This document shows, one piece after another, positions 54,994-64,000 of a DNA stretch of 64,000 nt. The translations under genes were made by a program, and so were the position numbers. This DNA is from Kocuria palustris (lineage in GTDB: Bacteria; Actinomycetota; Actinomycetes; Actinomycetales; Micrococcaceae). How positions within the stretch are numbered: the stretch's first letter is position 1; the number at the start of each line of letters is the position of its first letter. Under the pieces are notes generated by a model. That model was not told the origin of the DNA. It ran no database searches and worked only from the letters and a program-made list of their open reading frames with translations. The stretch covers positions 744,001 through 808,000 of the forward strand of contig NZ_JAFBCR010000001.1 of NCBI RefSeq assembly GCF_016907795.1, in the 5' to 3' direction.

Positions 54994-57180
54994 ATGGGCG
55001 CCATGACCTCCCAGAACTCGGATCTTCCGCTCGCTCCCCCGTCGGCCGTGCGTCGCGACCACGTCCGCGAGTTCCACGGCGATGCCTTCCTGGACCCGTA
55101 CGAGTGGCTGCGGGACAAGGAGTCCCCGGAGGTCATCGCGCATCTGGAGGCCGAGACCGCCTACGCCGAGTCCGCCACCGCCCAGCTGGCCCCGCTGCGC
55201 GAGCAGCTCTTCCAGGAGGTCCGGACCCGCGTGCAGGAGACGGACCTGTCGGTGCCGTGGCGGCGCGGCGACTGGTGGTACTTCACGCGCACCGTGGAGG
55301 GCGGGGAGCACTCGGTGCAGTGCCGCGTCCCGGCTGCTGAGGAGGGGTGGGAGCCGCCGCAGATCGTGGCAGGCCAGTCCCTGCCCGGCGAGCAGACCCT
55401 CCTGGACGGCAACGCCCGGGCGCAGCCGCACGAGTTCTGGTCGCTGGGCGCCTTCGACATCACCCACGACGGCACCCGGATGGCCTGGGCCGAGGACACC
55501 ACCGGGGATGAGCGCTTCACGGTGCGCGTCCACGACTTCGACGCCGATCGGACGCTCGACGACGAGATCCCCGAGACCTCCTACGGCGCCTTCCTCTCGC
55601 CCGCCGGAGACGCCGTCTTCTACACCGAGGTCGACGACACCTGGCGGCCCTGGCGCCTGCGCCGGCACGTGCTCGGGACCCCGCTCGAGCAGGACATCAC
55701 CATCGCCCAGGAGGACGACCCCGGCCTGTGGCTGGGGGCCGAGCTCTCCTCGGACCGGCGCTGGCTCGTGCTCGAGGCCGGGTGCTCCGAGTACTCCGAG
55801 GTCTCGATCCTGCGCATCGAGGAGGCCGGCGAGCAGGCCCCACAGGTGGTCGTGCCGCGCGGGGCGGGCGTTCTCGCCTCGGCGGAGCCCGTGCGGATCG
55901 ACGGCCGGGACGTCGTCCTGCTCCAGCACGATCGCCAGGCTCCGGATGGACGCCTGAGCCTGATCGAGCTGTCGGACCTGCCCGGCGAGTCGGCGGAACT
56001 GCCCGGCGACGGATTCCCGCCCGGCATCGACATCGTGGCGCCCAGGGAGGGACTGCGCGTGCTGGGCTTCGCCGCCACACAGCATCACCTGGTTCTCGAG
56101 GTCCGTGAGGACATCCTGCCGGGGCTGCGCATCCTCCCGCTGAAGGGACTCGGCACGGAGAGCCAGGCCGAGCCCCATGTCCTCGAGGTGCCCGGCGAGC
56201 TCACGGCTGTCTCCCTCACCGCCGCTGAGCCGGACTCCCCCGTCCTGCGCTTCACCGCCGAGTCCTTCGTGATCCCGCGGCGCGTCTTCGACCTCATCCT
56301 GGATGCGCCGGGGACCGAGCTGCCCGATCCGGTCCTGCGCCGCGAGCAGCCGGTGCTGGGCGACTACTCGGCTGCCGCCTACAGCGTGGAGCGCGACTGG
56401 GCCCAAGCCGAGGACGGCACACGGGTCCCGATCACCCTCATCCGCCGCCGGGACGCCGCGCAGCCGGCACCCGCGGTGGTCTACGCCTACGGCTCGTACG
56501 AGATCAGCATGGATCCGTCGTTCTCGTACTCGCGGATCTCGCTGCTGGACCGCGGTGCGGTCTGGGCCATCGCCCACGTGCGCGGCGGCGGCGAGCTCGG
56601 GCGGCAGTGGTACGAGTCCGGCAAGAAGGAGCACAAGCGGCGCACCTTCACAGACGTCGTCGCGGCGACCCGGCACCTGGGCGCGCGCTCGGACATCGAC
56701 GCCGACAGGGTCGTGCTGATGGGCGGCTCGGCCGGCGGACTCCTGGTCGGCGCCGTGCTGAACCTGGCCCCCGAGCTGTACTGCGGTGCGGTGGCCGCGG
56801 TGCCGTTCGTGGACCCGCTGACCTCCATGCTCATGCCCGAGCTGCCGCTGACCGCGCTCGAATGGGAGGAATGGGGCAATCCCCTCGACTCCGCGGAGGT
56901 CTACTGGACCATGAAGGCCTATTCCCCGTACGAGAACGTCTCCGCCAGGGACTACCCGCCGATCCTGGCCGTGACCTCGCTGCACGACACCCGCGTCCTC
57001 TACGTGGAGCCCGCCAAGTGGGTGGCGGCCCTGCGTCACGAGAACCCGGACAAGCGCGAGCAGATCCTCATGCGCATCGAGATGGCCGGCGGCCACGGCG
57101 GAGCCTCGGGGCGCTATCAGCAGTGGCGCGACAACGCGTGGGAGGACGCCTGGGCCCTGGAGCGCCTGGGGCTGGCCTGA
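54994..57180 (+). CDS. ptrB: Oligopeptidase B (S9A prolyl-oligopeptidase family)
   Basis: 728 residues. N-terminal segment DPYEWLRDKESPEVIAHLEA, a seven-blade propeller to about residue 430, then an alpha/beta hydrolase domain: GGSAGGLLVGAVLN with the nucleophile Ser, Asp in AVTSLHDTRVLYVEP, His in AGGHGGASGR. The acidic VPFVDPLTSML and YGSYEISMDPSFS context fits OpdB. It cleaves peptides after Lys/Arg in the cytoplasm. ATG 54994 or 55003 both possible. Confidence 0.92.
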   Translation: MGAMTSQNSDLPLAPPSAVRRDHVREFHGDAFLDPYEWLRDKESPEVIAHLEAETAYAESATAQLAPLREQLFQEVRTRVQETDLSVPWRRGDWWYFTRTVEGGEHSVQCRVPAAEEGWEPPQIVAGQSLPGEQTLLDGNARAQPHEFWSLGAFDITHDGTRMAWAEDTTGDERFTVRVHDFDADRTLDDEIPETSYGAFLSPAGDAVFYTEVDDTWRPWRLRRHVLGTPLEQDITIAQEDDPGLWLGAELSSDRRWLVLEAGCSEYSEVSILRIEEAGEQAPQVVVPRGAGVLASAEPVRIDGRDVVLLQHDRQAPDGRLSLIELSDLPGESAELPGDGFPPGIDIVAPREGLRVLGFAATQHHLVLEVREDILPGLRILPLKGLGTESQAEPHVLEVPGELTAVSLTAAEPDSPVLRFTAESFVIPRRVFDLILDAPGTELPDPVLRREQPVLGDYSAAAYSVERDWAQAEDGTRVPITLIRRRDAAQPAPAVVYAYGSYEISMDPSFSYSRISLLDRGAVWAIAHVRGGGELGRQWYESGKKEHKRRTFTDVVAATRHLGARSDIDADRVVLMGGSAGGLLVGAVLNLAPELYCGAVAAVPFVDPLTSMLMPELPLTALEWEEWGNPLDSAEVYWTMKAYSPYENVSARDYPPILAVTSLHDTRVLYVEPAKWVAALRHENPDKREQILMRIEMAGGHGGASGRYQQWRDNAWEDAWALERLGLA

Positions 57181-57199
57181 CCCGAAGGAATCCGCCCGT

Positions 57200-58012
57200 T
57201 CACGCCGCCCGGCGTTCTGAGCCGGAGGGCCGCACCCGCTCGAGCACCAGGACCGCGGGGATCAGCAGGAGACCGGCAGCGGCAGCGGCGCCGGCGGCGG
57301 CCCATGCCCCGAGGGCCTGAGCAGGCCAGCCCTGCAGCACGGCGGCGCCCGTTCCTGCGAGTCCCGCCGCCCAGCCCAGGGGCATCCACAGCGACCTGGT
57401 GCGCACGGCAGCCCAGGCCAGCATCAGGCTCAGCACCGCCACCGCGCACGCCGAGGCCGCCAGCCAGGACCAGGTGCCTGCGCTGCGCGTGAGCATGACG
57501 GGCAGAAGCCCGAGCACCGCCAGCAGGACCGAGACCGTGATCGCAGTGCCTGACGACCACCGTGCGATCGCCAGCCGCAGCAGCGCACCGCGGAACACGA
57601 TCTCCAGCGCCGCCGCAGCGACCGCAGCCAGCACAGCGGCCACCGCCGGTCCGCCGAGCCTCGAGACCGCCGCCTGGCCCAGCAGCTCGGGCTGGCCGCC
57701 CTGGAGCAGCGGCAGGACCGCCGCCCCGGCGCCACCGAGCGCAGCGCCGATCACGAGCGCGCTCGCCCCGCCCAGCGGCCCGGCTGCGGCGCTGCCCCGA
57801 TCCCTGGGCGCGGGGAACCCCAGATCACGCACACCCGCCTCGGCCAGGAAGAACCAGATGAGCAGCACCGCGACCGGCAAGGCGAGCGGAACCCACTGCC
57901 AGGTGGCATCCCACCGCGCCAGGCGCATGGCCAGCACATAGGAGCCGACGATCGCGGCGATCACCGCCCACAGGGCCCGGTCGTCGCCGCGGTAGTTCCA
58001 GATGGTGGTCAT
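57200..58012 (-). CDS. CPBP-like membrane protein with altered active site
   Basis: 270 residues from ATG 58012 (AAGGAGCACAC upstream), about eight to nine Ala/Leu-rich helices. The motif region reads AALEIVFRGALLRLAIARW: the family's EExxxR has become LExxxR, and the later His-bearing motifs are not visible. It is probably a non-proteolytic relative of CPBP proteins. It is upstream of gatB's end on the same strand (108 bp gap). Confidence 0.55.
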   Translation of the reverse strand: MTTIWNYRGDDRALWAVIAAIVGSYVLAMRLARWDATWQWVPLALPVAVLLIWFFLAEAGVRDLGFPAPRDRGSAAAGPLGGASALVIGAALGGAGAAVLPLLQGGQPELLGQAAVSRLGGPAVAAVLAAVAAAALEIVFRGALLRLAIARWSSGTAITVSVLLAVLGLLPVMLTRSAGTWSWLAASACAVAVLSLMLAWAAVRTRSLWMPLGWAAGLAGTGAAVLQGWPAQALGAWAAAGAAAAAGLLLIPAVLVLERVRPSGSERRAA

Positions 58013-58119
58013 GTGTGCTCCTTCAGGGTGTCGTCGGGCCGGGAATGCCGATCCGGGCCGGAGTGCAGATCGCGCCCGGAAGCATGGCTCCCGGGCGCGA
58101 TCGACCTTCACGAGACGGC

Positions 58120-59619
58120 TCAGGAGACCCCGAGCTTCTCCAGGATCAGCTCGCGGACGCGGCCGGCGTCCGCCTGGCCCTTGGTGGCCTTCATGACCGG
58201 ACCGATCAGAGCGCCCACGGCCTGGACCTTGCCGCCCTTGACCTTCTCGACGACGTCCGGCATCTGCGCCATGGCGTCGTCGATCGCGGAGATCAGCACG
58301 CCCTCGTCGGAGACCACGGCCAGGCCGCGGGCCTCCACGATCTGCGCCGGGGTGCCCTCGCCCTCGGCCACGTGGCCCAGGACCTGCTTGGCGATCTTGT
58401 CGTTGATGGTCTTCTCGCCGATCAGCGACTCGACCTCGGCCACGTGCTCCGGGGTGACGCCCAGATCCGCGATCTCCACGCCCGCGTTGTTGGCCAGACG
58501 AGCGATCTCGCCCATCCACCACTTGCGGGCAGCGGCCTTGGAGGCGCCGGCCTCGATGGTGGCGGCGATCTCCTCGGTCACGCCTGCGTTGACGACGTCG
58601 CGGAACTCCTCGTCCGAGTAGCCCCACTCCTCCTTCAGGCGAGCGCGGCGCTGCGCCGGAGGCTCGGGCAGCGAGGCCCGCAGCTGCTCCACCCAGGCGG
58701 GATCCGGGCACACGGGCACCAGGTCCGGCTCGGGGAAGTAGCGGTAGTCATCGGCGTCCGACTTGGGACGGCCCGAGGTGGTCGAGCGCGTGTCCTCGTG
58801 CCAGTGACGGGTCTCCTGGACGATCTTCTCGCCGGCCTTGAGCACCGCGGCATGGCGCTGGATCTCGTAGCGCACGGCGCGCTCGACCGCGCGCAGGGAG
58901 TTCACGTTCTTGGTCTCCGAGCGCGTGCCGAACTCGGTGGTGCCCTTGGGCATCAGGGAGACGTTGGCATCGCAGCGCACGTTGCCGCGCTCCATGCGGG
59001 CATCCGAGATGTCGAGGTTCTTCACGATCTCGCGGATCGCCTTGACGTAGGCCTTGCCGAGCTCCGGAGCGCGGTCCCCGGCTCCGACGATCGGGCGGGT
59101 CACGATCTCGACCAGCGGCACGCCAGCGCGGTTGTAGTCGACCAGCGAGAACTCCGCGCCCTGGATGCGACCGGCACCGCCCTTGTGGGTCAGCTTGCCG
59201 GCGTCCTCCTCCATGTGGGCCCGCTCGATCTCGATGGTGAACGGCGTGCCGTCCTCCAGCTCGACGGTGAGCTGGCCGTCGAAGGCGATGGGCTCGTCGT
59301 ACTGGGAGGTCTGGAAGTTCTTGGGCGTGTCCGGGTAGAAGTAGTTCTTCCGGGCGAAGTGCGAGACCGGGGCGATCTGGCAGCCCAGGGCGAGCCCGAG
59401 CTTGATCGCGTACTCCACGGCCTTGCCGTTGACCACGGGCAGCACGCCGGGCAGTCCCAGCGAGACGGGCGTGGTGTTGGTGTTCGGCTCGTCGCCGAAG
59501 GTGTTCGGCGCCCAGTCGAACATCTTGGTCGCGGTGTTGAGCTCCACGTGGACCTCGAACCCGAGCACGGGGTCGAAGTCCTGCATGGCCTCCTCGAAGG
59601 ACAGGATCTGATCGCTCAC
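58120..59619 (-). CDS. gatB: Asp-tRNA(Asn)/Glu-tRNA(Gln) amidotransferase subunit B
   Basis: 499 residues. GatB/E signature region ([40 protein letters not shown]), [12 protein letters not shown], and the C-terminal YqeY/tail domain (from about 350) ending [11 protein letters not shown]. It activates the misacylated tRNA with ATP. The GTG start overlaps the gatA stop (GTGA). Confidence 0.96.
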   Translation of the reverse strand: MSDQILSFEEAMQDFDPVLGFEVHVELNTATKMFDWAPNTFGDEPNTNTTPVSLGLPGVLPVVNGKAVEYAIKLGLALGCQIAPVSHFARKNYFYPDTPKNFQTSQYDEPIAFDGQLTVELEDGTPFTIEIERAHMEEDAGKLTHKGGAGRIQGAEFSLVDYNRAGVPLVEIVTRPIVGAGDRAPELGKAYVKAIREIVKNLDISDARMERGNVRCDANVSLMPKGTTEFGTRSETKNVNSLRAVERAVRYEIQRHAAVLKAGEKIVQETRHWHEDTRSTTSGRPKSDADDYRYFPEPDLVPVCPDPAWVEQLRASLPEPPAQRRARLKEEWGYSDEEFRDVVNAGVTEEIAATIEAGASKAAARKWWMGEIARLANNAGVEIADLGVTPEHVAEVESLIGEKTINDKIAKQVLGHVAEGEGTPAQIVEARGLAVVSDEGVLISAIDDAMAQMPDVVEKVKGGKVQAVGALIGPVMKATKGQADAGRVRELILEKLGVS

Positions 59620-61214
59620 TTGGCGCCTCCCTCAGTGGTCTCCGACAGCTTGGCCACGGCTTCGACGACGTCCGGCAGGTCCTTCCAGATCGGGCCTCCG
59701 TTCGCCTCCTCGAGCAGCCGCTCCAGACCGGCAGCCGCGCGGTAGAGGCGCGCGTCCTCACGAGCGGGGGCCATGAACTGGAAGCCGACCGGCAGCCCGT
59801 CCTCGGGCGAGAGGCCCGCCGGGATCGAGATCGCCGGGACGCCCGCCAGGTTGGTGGGGATCGTGGCGATGTCGTTGAGGTACATCTGCATGGGATCGGC
59901 CTGCTCGTCGACCGAGCCCAGCGGGAAGGCCGTGGTGGGAGCGGTCGGCGAGACGAGGACGTCGACCTGCTCGAACGCCGCGTCCAGATCGCGCTGCACG
60001 AGCGTGCGGACCTTCTGCGCCGAGCCGTAGTAGGCGTCGTAGTAGCCGGCCGACAGGGCGTAGGTGCCCAGGATCGTGCGGCGCTTGACCTCCGCGCCGA
60101 AGTTCTCCGCGCGCGTGGCGGACATGACGCGCTCGATGGTCACGTGCCCGTCCTTGGGCAGGGCGCGCTGGCCGAACCGGACGCCGTCGTACTTGGCCAG
60201 GTTGGAGGAGACCTCCGAGGACATGATCAGGTAGTAGGCGCCCAGGGCGTACTTGAAGTTCGGCGTCTCGATCTCGACGACGCTCGCCCCTGCCTTCTCC
60301 AGTGCCTCGACGGCCTCGCGGAAGCGCTGCTCGACGCCGGGCTGGAAGCCCTCGCCGGTCAGCTCCTTGAGCACGCCGACGCGCAGGCCCTTCAGCCCGC
60401 CCTCGGCAGCACCTGCCCGTGCGGCCTCGACGAAGCCCTCGGCCGGATCGCTCAGCGAGGTCGAGTCCTTGGGGTCATGGCCGCCGACGACCTCGTGCAG
60501 CATGGCCGCATCCAGCACGGTGCGCGCGCACGGGCCGACCTGGTCCAGCGACGAGGCCATGGCGATCACGCCGTAGCGCGAGACCGAGCCGTAGGTGGGC
60601 TTCACGCCGACCGATCCGGTCACGGCAGCGGGCTGGCGGATGGAGCCGCCGGTGTCCGTCCCCAGAGCGAGCGGGGCCTGGAACGCAGTGACGGCCGCAG
60701 CCGAGCCGCCGCCCGAGCCGCCCGGGATGCGGGTGAGGTCCCAGGGGTTGCGGGTGGGGCCGAAGGCCGAGTGCTCCGTGGTGGAGCCCATGGCGAACTC
60801 GTCGAGGTTGGTCTTGCCGAGGATCGGCATGCGCGCCGCGCGCAGCTTCTCGGTGACGGTGCCGTCGTAGGGGCTCATCCAGCCCTCGAGCATGCGCGAG
60901 GCCGCCGTGGTGGGCAGGCCCTTGGTCACGATGAGGTCTTTGACCGCGATCGGCACGCCGGCCAGCGGCGGCAGCTGCTTGCCCTCGGCGCGATCCCGAT
61001 CCACGTCTGCGGCGACCTCGAGGGCCTCCTCCGCATTGAGGTGCAGGAAGGCGTTGAGACCGGCCTTGCCGTGGCTGCGCTCCTGCGCGGCAGCGCCGTC
61101 GGTGGCCGCGATGCGGTCCAGGTGCGCCTGCACGGCCTGCACCGAGGTGACCTCACCGGCCTGCAGCTTCTGCGCGAGCTCGGCCGCGGACAGTTCGATG
61201 ATGTTCTCGCTCAT
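59616..61214 (-). CDS. gatA: Asp-tRNA(Asn)/Glu-tRNA(Gln) amidotransferase subunit A
   Basis: 532 residues. Amidase signature Ser-cisSer-Lys triad: Lys in [14 protein letters not shown], Ser residues in [14 protein letters not shown] and [13 protein letters not shown]. It releases ammonia from glutamine for GatB. It follows gatC by 6 bp and overlaps gatB. Confidence 0.96.
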   Translation of the reverse strand: MSENIIELSAAELAQKLQAGEVTSVQAVQAHLDRIAATDGAAAQERSHGKAGLNAFLHLNAEEALEVAADVDRDRAEGKQLPPLAGVPIAVKDLIVTKGLPTTAASRMLEGWMSPYDGTVTEKLRAARMPILGKTNLDEFAMGSTTEHSAFGPTRNPWDLTRIPGGSGGGSAAAVTAFQAPLALGTDTGGSIRQPAAVTGSVGVKPTYGSVSRYGVIAMASSLDQVGPCARTVLDAAMLHEVVGGHDPKDSTSLSDPAEGFVEAARAGAAEGGLKGLRVGVLKELTGEGFQPGVEQRFREAVEALEKAGASVVEIETPNFKYALGAYYLIMSSEVSSNLAKYDGVRFGQRALPKDGHVTIERVMSATRAENFGAEVKRRTILGTYALSAGYYDAYYGSAQKVRTLVQRDLDAAFEQVDVLVSPTAPTTAFPLGSVDEQADPMQMYLNDIATIPTNLAGVPAISIPAGLSPEDGLPVGFQFMAPAREDARLYRAAAGLERLLEEANGGPIWKDLPDVVEAVAKLSETTEGGAK

Positions 61215-61220
61215 ATCGCC

Positions 61221-61517
61221 TCAGTCCTCATCCAGGATGGCCGGGACCTTGAACTGCCCGTCCTCCGCGTCCGGTGCGCCCGACAGGGCCTCTTCCGCGC
61301 TGAGCGTCTGCCCCACGACGTCCTCGCGCATCACATTGCGCAGGGGCAGGGGGTGGCTCGTGGCGGGGACGTCGTCCCCGGCGACCTCGCTGACGGAGGC
61401 GACCGACTGCACGATCTGGCCGAGCTCGCCGGCCAGCGACTGCAGCTCATCCTCCGACATCTCGATATGCGCGAGGTCTGCCAGATGGGCGACCTCATCG
61501 CGACTGATCGCGGACAT
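61221..61517 (-). CDS. gatC: Asp-tRNA(Asn)/Glu-tRNA(Gln) amidotransferase subunit C
   Basis: 98 residues: MSAISRDEVAHLADLAHIEM, helical part, then a tail with LRNVMREDVV ending VPAILDED. It stabilises GatAB. AAGGAG precedes ATG 61517. First gene of gatC-gatA-gatB. Confidence 0.95.
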   Translation of the reverse strand: MSAISRDEVAHLADLAHIEMSEDELQSLAGELGQIVQSVASVSEVAGDDVPATSHPLPLRNVMREDVVGQTLSAEEALSGAPDAEDGQFKVPAILDED

Positions 61518-61821
61518 GCACGCTCCTTGTTCTTCGGTGTTGCTGTCTTCGGTGTTCACCGTGCTCGTGATGCTCGATGAGGCCCGCGGAGCGATCCTGC
61601 CGGTGGCACGGACCGGCAGAGGCTCGACGACGGGGCCAGCGGGGCCCATCCTATCCGCCGACCCGGACAGCCCCGGCTCCGACCGGAGCGGCCGCGCCCG
61701 GCCCCGACCACCGAGTAGCACCGTCGGGATGCCGACGACGCCTACCCTAGAGGCAGACGACAGACGCCCCCATCGCCGGGGCACCGCACCACCTGCCCCT
61801 GAAGGGCGGAAGGAGGCCCGC

Positions 61822-62595
61822 ATGGCCAAGAAGGACGGCAAGCCGAAGAAGGACCGCGGGGCAGCGCGCCGCGCCAAGGCAGCAGCCCGAGCGGGGACGC
61901 GCCCCTCCCCCGGAGCGCGCACGCCCTCGCAGGACGCGGCGAACGCCTGGCGCCAGGGCGTCTCCGAGGCGACCGCCGACACCGTCGATCAGATAGCCAC
62001 CCACGTGCAGACCGTGGCCCTGCAGCAGCTGGAGGACTTCGGCGCGTTCCCCGCCTTCCTCATCACCGCGCGCCGCGACGGGGAGTTCGAGCTGGACAGC
62101 ATCGAGCCCGCCGAGGAGGGCGCCACCGTCGACGAGCTCGAGCCCGAGGATGCCGCCGAGCTCACCGAGCTGCACCACTCCGACGATCCCGAGGCCGCCC
62201 TGCGCGCCATGGCTCTCGAGAAGGCCCCGGAGCTGCTGGGCGCAGCACTCGCCCTGCCGGCCACACTCCCGGATCGCTCCGGGGCTCCTGCGCTGGTGAT
62301 CGAGATCGAGCACCGCGACGGCGTCAGCCTCACTCTGGTCCAGGGCTACAGGATCGGCGGCCGCGGCGGCGCCAAGTCCACCGAGCTCGAGGACCCGACC
62401 GTGGAGCAGCGCGAGGCTTCCCTCCTGCGTCGGCCCCGCCCTTCCGAGGGTGCGTCTCGCTCCGAGTCCTCCCGTGCCGCCTCGCAGCCCGAGGCTTCCG
62501 CGGACGTTGCTCAGCCCGAGTCCTCCGAGAGCGCTTCGCAGACCGAGCCTGCTGAGGGCACCACCCCCTCGGCATCGGGCGACCCGCAGGACTGA
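61822..62595 (+). CDS. Unknown charged protein
   Basis: 257 residues. Basic Lys/Arg/Ala-rich N-terminus (MAKKDGKPKKDRGAARRAKA), a folded-looking acidic middle (about 45-185, with FGAFPAFLITARRDGEFELD and GAPALVIEIEHRDGVSLTLV), and a repetitive Ser/Glu/Ala/Gln C-terminus. AAGGAGG precedes the ATG. Divergent from gatC. No family recognised. Confidence 0.7.
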   Translation: MAKKDGKPKKDRGAARRAKAAARAGTRPSPGARTPSQDAANAWRQGVSEATADTVDQIATHVQTVALQQLEDFGAFPAFLITARRDGEFELDSIEPAEEGATVDELEPEDAAELTELHHSDDPEAALRAMALEKAPELLGAALALPATLPDRSGAPALVIEIEHRDGVSLTLVQGYRIGGRGGAKSTELEDPTVEQREASLLRRPRPSEGASRSESSRAASQPEASADVAQPESSESASQTEPAEGTTPSASGDPQD

Positions 62596-62998
62596 GCACC
62601 GCCAGCCTCCTCCGGCAGGTCGCCCGCATCGAGAGGCCCGCGCGCGTGATCTCCTCGATCGGCACGCCGACGGCTCCGTCCTCGAGCGGTCTCCGTGTGT
62701 GCTCCCGTCAGCCACCGTCGCGGTCACGACCATCGAGTTGCCTGAGCGTGTGCCGGTCCCCATCGACTGGCCCCGTGATGTGCGCTTGAGGCCCCAGAGC
62801 CGCACTGCGGCACCACTCGATCTGCGCGGGGCCCCGTGAGCACAGCCCGAGACCACTCGATGTGCCACAGGCGCCCACATCACAATCTGGGGCCGATCGA
62901 TGCGCTGAGCGGGATGCGTGCCGACTCCAGCCAGTGGAAGAGGCGCACCACTCGGCGCTCGGCGAGCTCCCGGGGTCCCGAAGCTTCCTGAGGACATG
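62596..62998. other. Intergenic region without a recognised gene
   Basis: About 400 bp between the unknown charged protein and the rpf-LysM terminator. Short open frames lack ribosome sites. I see no RNA or repeat; a decayed gene cannot be excluded. Confidence 0.45.
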
Positions 62999-63036
62999 CG
63001 AGAAGCCCCGCAGCGTGAACGCTGCGGGGCTTCTCG
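62999..63036 (-). terminator. Perfect 17-bp hairpin terminator
   Basis: CGAGAAGCCCCGCAGCG (62999-63015) with its exact complement at 63020-63036 and a 4-nt loop, 61 bp past the rpf-LysM stop. Confidence 0.9.
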
Positions 63037-63097
63037 GTCCCTGCTGACAATCAGATGATCGTCGGCTCTCCGTCGGTGCGGAGGCTGATCGAGTGGA

Positions 63098-63868
63098 TCA
63101 GGCGGGGATGTTCAGGGTCTGGCCCACGAAGATCAGGTTCGGGTCAGCCACGGTGTCCGGGTTGGCGGCGAACAGGGTCTCCCAGTCGGTGCCGTGGGCA
63201 GCCGCGATGGAGCCCAGGGTGTCGCCCGAGGCGACGGTGTAGGCGCCGGCAACGGCGGGCTGCTCGGCGACCGGAGCGGCCGGAGCGGTGTACTCGACGA
63301 CCGGGGCCTGCTCGGCGGCCGGAGCCTCAGCGACCGGGGCCTGCTCGGCGGCCGGAGCCTCAGCGGCGGGGGCCTGGGCGGCGGGCGCCTCAGCGGCGGG
63401 AGCCTGCTCCACGGGGGCCTCCTCAGCGGCCGGAGCCGGAGCCGGGGTCTCGACGGACTGGGTGGAGACCTGGGTCTCAGCAGCCGGGGCCGGGGTGGAG
63501 GCAGCGGCACCCGAGTAGCCCGAAGCTCCCGACAGGCCCAGCTTCTGGGAGCAGGAAGGCCAGGCGCCCCAGCCCTGCTCGGCCAGCACGCGCTCAGCCA
63601 CAGCCTTCTGCTCGCTTGCGGAAGCGTTCGCAGCGCTGCCGGAGCCGCCGAAGGCGGCCCAGGTGGACGGGGTGAACTGCAGGCCGCCGGAGAAGCCGTT
63701 GCCCGTGTTGGCGCTCCAGTCGCCGCTGGCCTCGCACTCGACGAGCTGGTCCCACTTGTCGGCGGCCTGTGCGGGGGCAGCCGCACCGAGGAGGGCCGCG
63801 CCGCCGAAGACAGCGGCGGTGCCGGCGACGATGGTGTTCTTGATGTTCTTCTTCACGACAGGCTCCAT
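63098..63868 (-). CDS. rpf: Resuscitation-promoting factor with LysM domain
   Basis: 256 residues. Signal peptide to about residue 35 (AAAPAQAAD), Rpf domain with CEASGDW (catalytic Glu46) and GLQFTPSTWAAFGG, then a long Ala/Pro/Glu linker of near-repeats (EAPAAEQAPVAEAPAAEQAP), and one LysM at about 210-255 (YTVASGDTLGSIAAAHG) for peptidoglycan binding. Same Rpf-LysM layout as the Micrococcus luteus factor. It cleaves glycan strands and promotes regrowth of dormant cells. GTG 63856 with GGAG 6-7 nt upstream is an equally good start. The promoter is near or beyond the right edge. Confidence 0.93.
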   Translation of the reverse strand: MEPVVKKNIKNTIVAGTAAVFGGAALLGAAAPAQAADKWDQLVECEASGDWSANTGNGFSGGLQFTPSTWAAFGGSGSAANASASEQKAVAERVLAEQGWGAWPSCSQKLGLSGASGYSGAAASTPAPAAETQVSTQSVETPAPAPAAEEAPVEQAPAAEAPAAQAPAAEAPAAEQAPVAEAPAAEQAPVVEYTAPAAPVAEQPAVAGAYTVASGDTLGSIAAAHGTDWETLFAANPDTVADPNLIFVGQTLNIPA

Positions 63869-64000
63869 GACGGCGCCGTCTCCGCTCGTGCCGTCCCCGG
63901 CGTCATAGCGTCGCTGTCTTTCCGTTCCAATGGTCTGGGTCTGGGATGCAGCTGTCGACAGCGATGACGGCTGACTGCAACCTGGATTTCGTGTGGCCCT

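Noticed and set aside
54904-57096. Very long minus-strand open frame continuing upstream of the CPBP gene
   Set aside because: It is the antisense of the oligopeptidase B gene, has no ribosome site, and its residues show the Gly/Val/Arg/His bias of GC-rich antisense frames.
63200-63480. CRISPR or tandem-repeat array
   Set aside because: The repetitive DNA is the coding sequence of the Ala/Pro/Glu linker of the Rpf-LysM protein, with irregular unit length and no spacers.

Overview
The window is 64 kb of very GC-rich chromosome from an actinobacterium. Resuscitation-promoting-factor (Rpf) proteins, a DesA3-type desaturase with its ferredoxin reductase, a PucR-type regulator, a SAM-IV riboswitch and GatCAB point to the Micrococcaceae. 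A Kocuria-like organism is my best guess, made by recognition rather than by a search.

Layout. 1-8.0 kb: a glycosyltransferase cut by the window edge and a coupled membrane transporter; a Holin-X protein; a secreted cell-wall enzyme joining Rpf, S-layer-homology and NlpC/P60 domains; an MmpS-like protein; an aminodeoxychorismate-lyase-like enzyme; and a type II NADH dehydrogenase. 8.0-14.8 kb: an acetyltransferase, a broken efflux pump facing a truncated TetR gene, a desaturase/reductase pair with a divergent PucR regulator, and a broken LysE exporter. 14.9-21.5 kb: a flavin aromatic hydroxylase, a copper module (CopB-type ATPase and YdhK lipoprotein) behind a CsoR-like operator, and the decayed remains of an FAD dehydrogenase. 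21.5-33.8 kb: a mobile and scarred region. An IS3 element split by a second IS3 element lies left of an intact glpD-glpF-glpK operon. To its right, a third IS3 element is split by an intact IS30 element. Next come a truncated XRE-type regulator, a tyrosine integrase with an in-frame stop, an unknown protein and tRNA-Asn, the probable integration site.

33.9-64 kb is mostly ordinary chromosome. It holds dnaG, an aromatic-acid-type MFS transporter, a nucleoside transporter, dgt and dusB (all minus strand), two tandem TM2 proteins, glyS, a TetR/permease pair, a YdcZ-type transporter, an S4 RNA-binding protein, an esterase and a nuclease-like AbiEi/DUF559 protein. The sulfur-assimilation pair metY-metX sits behind a SAM-IV riboswitch. 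A CPBP protease, oligopeptidase B, a degenerate CPBP-like protein, gatC-gatA-gatB and a second Rpf protein with a LysM domain follow.

Themes. (1) Cell-wall remodelling and resuscitation: two Rpf enzymes of different architecture. (2) Decay: at least six broken genes, several at divergent or mobile-element junctions, including two G-homopolymer frame problems in one efflux gene. (3) A glycerol-utilisation operon sitting between two IS-within-IS nests beside a tRNA-anchored integrase. I found no CRISPR array, no rRNA genes and no wholly new multi-gene system. The best candidates for novelty are the triple-domain Rpf enzyme with its structured leader, the unknown protein translationally coupled to the integrase, and the rearranged glp island.
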